Positions 1-5,635 of a stretch of 5,635 nt of DNA are shown here, one piece after another (within the stretch, counting starts at the first letter, position 1; each line of letters begins with the position of its first letter). The stretch covers positions 1 to 5,635 of the forward strand of contig JAHJOS010000180.1 in the NCBI GenBank assembly GCA_018820005.1, given 5' to 3'. The position numbers and the translations under genes were made by a program. The notes beneath the pieces were generated by a model that saw only the letters and a program-made list of their open reading frames with translations, made no database searches and was not told the origin of the DNA. Source of the stretch: Alphaproteobacteria bacterium (GTDB lineage: Bacteria > Pseudomonadota > Alphaproteobacteria > Rhizobiales > Devosiaceae).

Positions 1-1
1 A

Positions 2-541
2 GCCATCTCCATTCACCGCCGCCAATTGCCGTTTTCGGATGTGCTGGCGACGGTATTCCTGTCACCGCTGGTGCTGCCCACCATCATCTATGCCATCGGC
101 ATGCTGATGTTCTGGAGTTCCGTGTTCGGACCGGTAACGCCGCTCACGCTGGCGCTCAGTCACACGGCAATTGCTCTTCCTTACGTAGTCCGCACGACGC
201 TGGCGGTGCTGGCTGAATCGGACCCCTACCTTGAGGAAGCCGCTCGCACCATGGGCGCCAACCGGCTGCAACGTCTTTGGTTCGTGGTGGTGCCGCAGTG
301 CATGCCCGGGCTGGCGGCCGGTGCGTTCTTTGCATTCAACATCTCGTTTGACGAGGCTGTGCTGTCGCTTTTCCTGCGCGGGCCTACCTTGACCACCCTG
401 CCCGTACAGATTTACGGCCAGCTCGAATTCTCGCCTGACCCATCGGTGGCGGCGGTTTCGACCATCATGATTGCCTTGACCATCGTGCTGATCTTCGTGA
501 TCGACAGGATGCTCGGCCTCACCCGTTTTGCGAGCACCTGA
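2..541 (+). CDS. ABC transporter permease, PotC/YdcV-like (5' partial)
   Basis: This is the C-terminal part (about 179 residues) of an inner-membrane permease of a binding-protein-dependent ABC importer. The frame is open from base 2 without a plausible initiation site, so the start lies upstream of the window; the TTG at 26 is an internal Leu codon. Visible features are a hydrophobic segment beginning VFLSPLVLPTIIYAIG, a second around LTLALSHTAIALPYVV, the cytoplasmic EAA loop that docks on the ATPase (YLEEAARTMGAN followed by VVVPQCMPG), then the segment with FNISFDEAVLSLFL and a last membrane helix near VSTIMIALTIVLIFVID. The FxxSFDE..LFL stretch after the EAA loop is typical of PotC/YdcV polyamine-type permeases. 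The ATPase gene starts 2 nt after the stop, which implies co-transcription and probably translational coupling. The substrate is inferred as polyamine from the neighbouring PatD-like gene; other small organic cations or amino-acid-like compounds remain possible. Confidence 0.93.
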   Translation, partial: AISIHRRQLPFSDVLATVFLSPLVLPTIIYAIGMLMFWSSVFGPVTPLTLALSHTAIALPYVVRTTLAVLAESDPYLEEAARTMGANRLQRLWFVVVPQCMPGLAAGAFFAFNISFDEAVLSLFLRGPTLTTLPVQIYGQLEFSPDPSVAAVSTIMIALTIVLIFVIDRMLGLTRFAST

Positions 542-543
542 CC

Positions 544-1587
544 ATGGCCAATGTCCGACTGACCAATATCCGCAAATCCTTCGCCAAGACGCAGGTACTG
601 CACGGCATCTCACTTGATATTGCCTCGGGCGAGTTCATTTCACTGCTCGGCGCTTCGGGCTGCGGCAAGACCACCTTGCTGCGCATGGTTGCAGGGCTCG
701 AGAGTGTCACCGCCGGGGGCATCGAGATCGATGGTCGCGACGTGACGACGCTGCCGCCCGAAAAGCGCGACATCGCGATGATGTTTCAGTCCTATGCGCT
801 GCTGCCGCACCTCAGCGTCAGTGAGAATGTCCGGTTCCCGCTGCGCATGCGCGGCGTCGGGACCCGCGAGGAGCACCAGGAAAAGGTCAAGGCAGCGCTC
901 GAAACCGTGCAGCTGGCCCATCTGAGCGAGCGCAAGCCGCGCCAGCTCTCGGGCGGACAACAGCAACGCGTCGCGCTGGCGCGGGCCATCGTTTCGCAAC
1001 CCAAGGTGCTGCTGCTGGATGAGCCGCTGAGCAATCTGGACGCCCGCCTGCGCGAGGACATGCAGGTGGAGCTGATCGAAATTCACCAGCGCCTCGGGCT
1101 AACGACCATTTTCGTGACACATGACCAAGAAGAGGCGTTGAGCCTTTCGGATCGGATCGTGCTGCTCAATGCCGGGAAGGTGGAGCAGCAGGGCACGCCC
1201 GACGAGATCTATAATCAGCCGACGACCAGCTTTGCGTCCAACTTTATCGGCTCGGCCAATCTGGTGCCTGCCGACATCATTGACGGTCCCCAAGGGCCGA
1301 CAGCCAAACTGGATGATGGCCAGATGCTGGCGCTCGACCAACAGGTTACCACCCGCGGCCGTGCCACCCTGGCACTGCGGCAGGAAGACCTGACGCTGAG
1401 CACCGCCGGCGCCGGCCCAAGGGCCAAAGTGCGAACCCGGGTGTTTCTGGGCGCCCGGAACCGCTATGTCATGACACTGGCCGGTCACCCGCTGCGGGCG
1501 CTGACGGCCAACGACCTCGACTTCGCCAATGGACAGGACGTAAACCTTGCCATTGATCCAGCGCGTATCCGCGTCATAGCCGACTGA
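544..1587 (+). CDS. ABC transporter ATP-binding protein, PotA/YdcT-like
   Basis: This 347-residue cytoplasmic ATPase powers the importer whose permease lies just upstream. All nucleotide-binding motifs are intact: Walker A GASGCGKTT (36-44), Q-loop Gln82 in MMFQSYALLPH, signature LSGGQQQR (135-142), Walker B LLLDEP (156-161), D-loop SNLD (163-166) and switch His193 in FVTHDQEEA. A C-terminal extension from about 235 to 345 fits the TOBE regulatory domain of the PotA/MalK class, with LALRQEDL matching the usual 'RPEDL' strand (Gln in place of Pro). Length is normal for the family. The ATG at 544 comes two bases after the permease stop; no strong Shine-Dalgarno is seen, so coupling to the upstream gene is likely. 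PotA/YdcT type is well supported; the transported substrate is inferred only from context. Confidence 0.96.
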   Translation: MANVRLTNIRKSFAKTQVLHGISLDIASGEFISLLGASGCGKTTLLRMVAGLESVTAGGIEIDGRDVTTLPPEKRDIAMMFQSYALLPHLSVSENVRFPLRMRGVGTREEHQEKVKAALETVQLAHLSERKPRQLSGGQQQRVALARAIVSQPKVLLLDEPLSNLDARLREDMQVELIEIHQRLGLTTIFVTHDQEEALSLSDRIVLLNAGKVEQQGTPDEIYNQPTTSFASNFIGSANLVPADIIDGPQGPTAKLDDGQMLALDQQVTTRGRATLALRQEDLTLSTAGAGPRAKVRTRVFLGARNRYVMTLAGHPLRALTANDLDFANGQDVNLAIDPARIRVIAD

Positions 1588-1607
1588 CCTTCATCGGGAT
1601 TTCCATC

Positions 1608-3038
1608 ATGAGTTTTGAAACACGCCTGTTCATCAATGGGGAATATGTCCAGGGTCAGGGCCCCGCACTGGCCGCGCATGAGCCCGCAACGGGCAAGAAG
1701 CTGGCCGATATTGCATCGGCAGATCGCAGCCAGGTTGATGCGGCGGTGATGAGCGCTCACGCTGCATTTGCGCGCTGGAGCCAGACGACGCCCAAGGAGC
1801 GCAGCCGCGCCCTATTGCGCATTGCTGATGCCATCGAGGCGCATTCGCATGCGCTGGCAGATGTGGAATCGGTCAACGCCGGCAAGCCATGGCGCTATGT
1901 TCAGGCCGGCGAGCTGGCCAATGTCGCTGACGTGTTCCGCTTCTTTGGCACGGCGGCGCGCAATGTTCCCGGTATCGCCGCCAATGGTTTCCGCTCCAGC
2001 CGGCACACCAGCATGCTGCGGCGCGATCCACTGGGTGTGATCGCCTCGATTGCGCCATGGAATTACCCGCTGCTGATGGCAGCCTGGAAGATCGCGCCGG
2101 CCATTGCCGCTGGCAATACAGTGGTGATCAAGCCATCTGAGAACACACCGCTCAGCCTGTTGCTGCTGGCCTCGATACTGGCCGAGTTCCTGCCGCCGGG
2201 CGTGGTCAATGTGGTGTGCGGCGATGGCCCTGAGGTCGGCCAGACGCTGATCACACACCCGCTGGTCCGCATGATCTCGCTGACCGGCGATGTGCGCACC
2301 GGGCGCGCCGTGCTCAAGGCCGCTGCCGGCGACAGCATCAAACGCACCCATCTCGAACTGGGCGGCAAGGCGCCCGTGATCGTGTGTGCCGATGCAGACG
2401 TCGATGTGCTGGTCGAAACACTGCGCGAAGCCAGCTTCTATAATGCCGGACAGGACTGCACGGCTGCCTGCCGGATCTTTGTGGACAAGTCCATCGCGCA
2501 GCAGGTGACCGACAGGCTGTCGAACATGATCGGCTCGCTGGTCTATGGCGCACCAGAGCGAAATGACGTGGAGTTCGGCCCGCTGATCACCGGCGCGCAG
2601 CGCGATCGGGTGGCCGGATTTGTCGACCGCGCCCGCGCCGATGGCGCCGATATCGTGGCTGGCGGCAAGACACCCGAGCAGGACGGCTATTACTATCAGC
2701 CAACCCTGGTGTCGGCGCCGATCGGATCGGAGATCGTGCAGAAGGAAGTGTTCGGGCCGGTGCTCACCATCACCGCGTTCGATGAACCGGCGACGGCGCT
2801 GGAATGGGCCAATGCCTCGGAATACGGGCTGGCCTCGTCGGTGTGGTCGCGCGACAGCGTGCAGGCAATGAACATTGCCAATGCGCTGCAGTACGGCGTC
2901 ACGTGGGTCAATACCCATGGTGTGTTCGCGACCGAGATGCCGCATGGTGGCATGAAGAACTCAGGCTACGGCTCGGACCTCTCCATGCAGTCGCTGATGG
3001 ACTATACCCAGGTTCGGCACATCATGGTCGCTTCCTGA
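1608..3038 (+). CDS. patD: Gamma-aminobutyraldehyde dehydrogenase (PatD/YdcW-like)
   Basis: This 476-residue NAD(P)-dependent aldehyde dehydrogenase probably oxidises 4-aminobutanal to 4-aminobutyrate (GABA) in putrescine breakdown. The fold runs end to end at normal length. Catalytic residues are Asn152 (APWNYPL), Glu250 (LELGGKAP) and nucleophile Cys284 (NAGQDCTAACR); Lys175 (IKPSE) and EVFGP near 380 belong to the cofactor site. From my memory of the E. coli protein, NAGQDCTAACRI, ASSVW, LQYGxTWVNTH and EMPHGG near the C-terminus match YdcW/PatD better than betaine aldehyde dehydrogenases. Context agrees: E. coli ydcSTUV-patD also pairs a polyamine-type ABC importer with this enzyme. The gene begins 20 nt after the ATPase stop, with a weak GGGA at 1596-1599. 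One oddity is Asp228 in LTGD, where most aldehyde dehydrogenases have Ser (TGS) at the cofactor. Another omega-aminoaldehyde or betaine aldehyde as substrate cannot be excluded. Confidence 0.92.
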   Translation: MSFETRLFINGEYVQGQGPALAAHEPATGKKLADIASADRSQVDAAVMSAHAAFARWSQTTPKERSRALLRIADAIEAHSHALADVESVNAGKPWRYVQAGELANVADVFRFFGTAARNVPGIAANGFRSSRHTSMLRRDPLGVIASIAPWNYPLLMAAWKIAPAIAAGNTVVIKPSENTPLSLLLLASILAEFLPPGVVNVVCGDGPEVGQTLITHPLVRMISLTGDVRTGRAVLKAAAGDSIKRTHLELGGKAPVIVCADADVDVLVETLREASFYNAGQDCTAACRIFVDKSIAQQVTDRLSNMIGSLVYGAPERNDVEFGPLITGAQRDRVAGFVDRARADGADIVAGGKTPEQDGYYYQPTLVSAPIGSEIVQKEVFGPVLTITAFDEPATALEWANASEYGLASSVWSRDSVQAMNIANALQYGVTWVNTHGVFATEMPHGGMKNSGYGSDLSMQSLMDYTQVRHIMVAS

Positions 3039-3077
3039 GGACCGCAGAAAGAGTGCGTTGAATGGGCCGGTCTGATA

Positions 3078-3083
3078 GAGGAA
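3078..3083 (+). promoter_or_regulatory. Ribosome binding site favouring the LysR start at 3089
   Basis: GAGGAA lies five bases before the ATG at 3089 and is a good Shine-Dalgarno match. It is the main reason for choosing that start over the in-frame ATG at 3062. The earlier ATG has only the purine run AGAAAGAG (3046-3053), eight bases upstream, as a possible binding site. Confidence 0.6.
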
Positions 3084-3088
3084 GCGCC

Positions 3089-4009
3089 ATGCGCATCCTC
3101 GACATGACAACCTTTGTCGCCCTGGCGCGGCACCGCCATTTCGGCCGTGCCGCGCAGGAGCTGCATACGACCCAGCCGGCCATTTCCATTCGCCTGGCGG
3201 CGATGGAGGACGAATTTGGTTATCGGCTGATGCATCGCACCGGCCGCAATTTTTCGCTGACGCCGCAGGGGCAGCGGGTCCTTGAGACCTTCCAGGCGAT
3301 CCTGAGTGCCTATGATGGGCTCAAACAGGAGTTGGCCGGGGAAACGGCAGTGGCGCCCAAAGTGGTGCGGATCGGCGTGATTGACTCGGTCTCATCGACC
3401 TGGATGACGCCGTTCGTGGAAGCGTTGCACGCGGCCTACCCGGCTCTCAAGATCGAATTGACCGTCGAAGGGACCAAAAGCCTGATCGATGGCATGAACC
3501 GGGGCGATTTTGATGTGATCTTTGCCGTCGACCCGGCGATCGGCGACAGCTTCCGCAGCTTCACCTCCTGTGTGCTGCAGATGACCTGGGCCGGGTCTCC
3601 CAAGATTATCGATCCAGACCGCATCTATAGCGTGGACGATCTGGCGGGCATGCCGATCATCACCTTCCCCAAGGACACGCCACCCTACAGGATGATTGCG
3701 CCGTATTTTCAGGACGAGCAGATCCTGGCGGGTAAGTTGACCAGTTCGAATTCGCTCTATTCCATCATCAACCTGCTGATCGATGGATTTGGGGTTGGGG
3801 CTATTCCTACCGTGACCATCAAGCGCGAGCTCAAGATGGGGCTGCTGAACCCCATTCGGGTAACCAAGCATTTCCCGGCAATGCCGATCATCGGCACCTA
3901 CCAGGCGATCAGCGACACCGGCCTGATCCTGCGGGTTGTCGAGCAGGCGCGACTGAGCGCGGCGCTCTATTGCGCGACGGTTGACCCCAGTATGGCCTGG
4001 GTGGACTGA
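3089..4009 (+). CDS. LysR-family transcriptional regulator
   Basis: This 306-residue cytoplasmic DNA-binding protein is a LysR-type regulator. The N-terminal winged helix-turn-helix spans about residues 1-60: FVALARHRHFGRAAQELHTT, then QPAISIRLAAMEDEFG and LTPQG, the standard LysR layout. A linker helix follows, and the periplasmic-binding-protein-like effector domain runs from about 86 (KVVRIGVIDSV) to 295. The start at 3089 has a good GAGGAA site and puts the helix-turn-helix at the usual distance from the terminus; the in-frame ATG at 3062 would add nine residues (MGRSDRGSA). The gene is co-directional with patD, starting 50 nt after its stop, so it may be transcribed with the operon. It is a natural candidate to control the transporter and dehydrogenase in response to a polyamine or derived aldehyde or acid, but this is inference. 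A promoter regulated by it would be upstream of the window. Confidence 0.94.
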   Translation: MRILDMTTFVALARHRHFGRAAQELHTTQPAISIRLAAMEDEFGYRLMHRTGRNFSLTPQGQRVLETFQAILSAYDGLKQELAGETAVAPKVVRIGVIDSVSSTWMTPFVEALHAAYPALKIELTVEGTKSLIDGMNRGDFDVIFAVDPAIGDSFRSFTSCVLQMTWAGSPKIIDPDRIYSVDDLAGMPIITFPKDTPPYRMIAPYFQDEQILAGKLTSSNSLYSIINLLIDGFGVGAIPTVTIKRELKMGLLNPIRVTKHFPAMPIIGTYQAISDTGLILRVVEQARLSAALYCATVDPSMAWVD

Positions 4010-4052
4010 GACGGCCCTCGCCGCAGCGCCAATGCATTGCTACCGGTTCGAC

Positions 4053-4544
4053 CTAGCCGCACTTGGCAAGCACCTGAGCAATCATGGACTTGGAGCCTCT
4101 GGCGCCGAACACGTGACTGTCGAAGACCTCCAGACCACCAGAACCCTGCCGGACAAAGGCGACACGGATATCGGAGCGGGCGCCCTGAGCAATCCTGGCC
4201 CATTGCCGGGCAACCGGGCCGCGGATGACTGCCGAGGAGCCGTCCAGATGAATCAGCGGCATGTCCTGGGCAAAACTGGTTCCGCTGGCATTCGATACCT
4301 TGCTGCCCGGAGCCGGATCAGGGGTTATGGCCAGGCTCATTGTCGATGCACTCGCGACACTCGTTGCCGGTTTGCGGACCCAGAAACCCATGGCGAGCTG
4401 GCCACTGCGACAGGCAAACTGGAACTGCGCATCACCGGTATCGAGCCAGGCGATCGGGGTGGCGCCGCCTTCGTAGCTCCAGGTGCCGGCGGTGGCGGGC
4501 GCGACCAGCAAGAGGCAGAAGGCGGCGGCGAGGAACTTGCGCAT
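4053..4544 (-). CDS. Small exported protein of unknown function
   Basis: I do not recognise a named family. From the ATG at 4544 the product is 163 residues with a clear Sec signal peptide: MRK, a hydrophobic core FLAAAFCLLLVA, and a PATA cleavage site, probably cut after Ala19 to leave about 144 mature residues. The mature part has exactly two cysteines, Cys45 (FACRSGQ) near the start and Cys162 as the penultimate residue, suited to a disulfide in the periplasm. It begins GTWSYEGG and ends with VFGARGSKSM before the last Cys, a layout reminiscent of small periplasmic hypothetical proteins in alphaproteobacteria. An in-frame ATG at 4598 would add 18 residues before the signal peptide and is less likely. 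The ribosome site is weak (CGGA in TTTCCGGATTCGTC). The gene converges on the LysR gene with a 43-nt gap and has no visible functional link to it. Confidence 0.75.
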   Translation of the reverse strand: MRKFLAAAFCLLLVAPATAGTWSYEGGATPIAWLDTGDAQFQFACRSGQLAMGFWVRKPATSVASASTMSLAITPDPAPGSKVSNASGTSFAQDMPLIHLDGSSAVIRGPVARQWARIAQGARSDIRVAFVRQGSGGLEVFDSHVFGARGSKSMIAQVLAKCG

Positions 4545-4637
4545 GACGAATCCGGAAAGAGCGACGAAGGCTGCACTTCGGGGCAAACTTGCTAACATTG
4601 GGTTTCGCTCGAGCGGTGTTGATCGAGCTGGCCCCAG

Positions 4638-4654
4638 GCGGCGGGATACGCCGC
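4638..4654. repeat. Short inverted repeat (GC-rich hairpin)
   Basis: GCGGCG and CGCCGC form a perfect 6-bp stem around the 5-base loop GGATA. There is no T-run on either side, so it does not look like an intrinsic terminator. It sits between two divergent genes and could be a protein-binding site or chance in GC-rich DNA. Confidence 0.3.
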
Positions 4655-4767
4655 GCCAGGCTGCTCACGGCTCCCGTCCGACTATTTCTGTGTCTGCTGA
4701 CGTAGGGCCTTCTGCAAATGGCACGAACTGGTGTAGTCACTGCGGCCAATGCTTACGCCGCCTGAAC

Positions 4768-4771
4768 AGGA
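4768..4771 (+). promoter_or_regulatory. Probable ribosome binding site of the MYG1-family gene
   Basis: AGGA within ACAGGATCG lies ten bases before the ATG at 4782. It supports that start over the in-frame ATG at 4749, which has no purine-rich site in front of it and would add 11 residues (MLTPPEQDRFR) not expected before the conserved metal-binding start of the family. Confidence 0.45.
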
Positions 4772-4781
4772 TCGATTTCGC

Positions 4782-5635
4782 ATGACCATTGCCACTCTCG
4801 TCACCCACTCGGGCGGCTTCCATGCCGATGAACTGCTCAGCAGCGTTGTCCTGTCCCGGCTCTATCCCGAGGCAGAGATCGTCCGCACTCGGGCACCGGA
4901 GTGGCTGACGCCCGGCGAGGATCGGATCATCTATGATGTCGGTGGCGCCTATGATGCGGACAAGGGTATTTTCGATCATCACCAGCGCGGCGCGCCACTG
5001 CGTGAGAACGGCCAGCCCTATAGTGCGTTCGGCCTGATCTGGCGCCATTTTGGCCGGGCCTATCTGGCGGCTTCTGGCATTGGTGCGGACCACATTGAGA
5101 CCGTGCACGCCGCATTTGACGCCGATTTCGTAGTGCCGGTTGATTTGACAGACAATGGCGTATTGAGCCCGACGGGGCCGCTGGCTGACCTGACCTTGCC
5201 GGTGCTGCTGGAAACGCTCAAGCCGGTTTTCGACGACAATACGCCGGGCGCCGATGATCGCGCGTTCATGGGCGCACTGGCAGTTGCCCGCCAGTTTGTC
5301 GAGGCCAATATTGCCCGTCATGCTGCAAAGCTGCGGGCGCAAGGCATCGTACTGCAGGCAATCACGGCGGCCGGCGCATCGCGCGTGCTGGAACTGCCCA
5401 TGGGCATGCCGTTCAGGCCCTCTATCATCAAGGCCGGCGCTGACCATCTGCTGTTCGTAGTGCATCCACGCGATCGCGACTGGTGCCTGACGACGATCCG
5501 TCGCGGCGACGAAGGCTTTGAGACCCGGGCCGATTTGCCGGCGAGCTGGGCAGGCCTGACCAATGCGGCGCTCGAAGCGGCATCGGGTGTTGTCGGGGCC
5601 ACGTTCTGCCACAACGGGCGCTTTGTGGCCGCAGC
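4782..5635 (+). CDS. MYG1-family DHH-like metal-dependent hydrolase (3' partial)
   Basis: The frame is open from 4782 to the end of the window, giving 284 residues with no stop; the C-terminus lies beyond it. It matches the MYG1 (formerly UPF0160) family of DHH-related phosphoesterases. Near the N-terminus THSGGFHADE (8-17) carries probable metal ligands His9, His14 and Asp16; then come DVGG (52-55), FDHHQRG with the DHH-type motif at Asp65-His66-His67, and VDLTDNG (120-126). RPSIIKAG (212-219) and FCHNGRF (275-281) resemble the family's C-terminal part. Since members are about 300 residues, probably only a short tail is missing. Eukaryotic MYG1 is reported as a 3'-5' RNA exonuclease; the bacterial role is not established, so RNA or nucleotide phosphoester hydrolysis is only an inference. 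No signal peptide is seen, so it should be cytoplasmic. It is transcribed away from the exported-protein gene and shows no link to the polyamine genes. Confidence 0.92.
   Translation, partial: MTIATLVTHSGGFHADELLSSVVLSRLYPEAEIVRTRAPEWLTPGEDRIIYDVGGAYDADKGIFDHHQRGAPLRENGQPYSAFGLIWRHFGRAYLAASGIGADHIETVHAAFDADFVVPVDLTDNGVLSPTGPLADLTLPVLLETLKPVFDDNTPGADDRAFMGALAVARQFVEANIARHAAKLRAQGIVLQAITAAGASRVLELPMGMPFRPSIIKAGADHLLFVVHPRDRDWCLTTIRRGDEGFETRADLPASWAGLTNAALEAASGVVGATFCHNGRFVAA

Larger units (their letters stand above)
4545..4781. other. Divergent intergenic region
   Basis: This 237-nt stretch separates the exported-protein gene (leftward) from the MYG1-family gene (rightward), so it should hold both promoters. 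I could not identify a convincing -35/-10 pair on either strand. It contains a 10-bp perfect palindrome CGCTCGAGCG (4606-4615) and a short GC-rich hairpin (4638-4654). If the alternative starts at 4598 (-) and 4749 (+) were used, the region would shrink to 150 nt. Confidence 0.6.

Noticed and set aside
1405..1416. 12-bp palindrome GCCGGCGCCGGC
   Set aside because: It lies inside the ATPase coding sequence, in a Gly/Ala-rich stretch of the C-terminal domain, and is explained by codon choice at high GC.
1812..2945. Long open frame (377 codons) antisense to the aldehyde dehydrogenase gene
   Set aside because: The + strand carries a complete family member with all catalytic residues. The antisense product is rich in His, Arg and Gly with no recognisable motif, as expected for a shadow of a GC-rich gene.
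4010..4052. Possible terminator between the convergent LysR and exported-protein genes
   Set aside because: Only a short palindrome CAATGCATTG (4030-4039) is present, without a GC-rich stem or T-run on either strand.
3981..4595. Open frame (204 codons) on the + strand across the exported-protein gene
   Set aside because: Its product is Gly/Arg-rich with no motif and it overlaps the end of the LysR gene, while the - strand frame has a proper signal peptide and paired cysteines.
4737..5612. Long open frame (291 codons) antisense to the MYG1-family gene
   Set aside because: The + strand encodes clear family motifs over its whole length. The antisense product shows no domain and lacks a credible start.

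Overview
The window is GC-rich, densely coded and has short intergenic gaps. Gene content (a polyamine-type ABC transporter with a PatD-like dehydrogenase, a LysR regulator and a MYG1-family protein) and base composition suggest an alphaproteobacterium, plausibly of the Hyphomicrobiales (Devosia-like). That placement is an inference from composition and gene style, not from a marker gene.

Left and centre (1-4009, all + strand): the 3' part of an ABC permease of the PotC/YdcV type, its ATPase (2-nt gap), an aldehyde dehydrogenase closely resembling E. coli YdcW/PatD (gamma-aminobutyraldehyde dehydrogenase), and a LysR-type regulator. Permease, ATPase and dehydrogenase are packed like one transcription unit. 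The likely role is import of a polyamine such as putrescine and oxidation of the derived 4-aminobutanal to GABA. The substrate-binding protein and the other permease, if present, lie upstream of the window. No aminotransferase that would make the aldehyde is visible here.

Right (4053-5635): a small exported protein of unknown function on the - strand, convergent with the LysR gene, then a 237-nt divergent intergenic region, then a + strand MYG1-family (DHH-like metal hydrolase) gene that runs off the right edge with most of its domain present.

I found no RNA gene, mobile element, CRISPR array, attachment site or convincing terminator. The window looks like an ordinary chromosomal catabolic locus. 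I see no evidence of an undescribed multi-gene system; the least understood items are the small exported protein and the bacterial MYG1 homologue.
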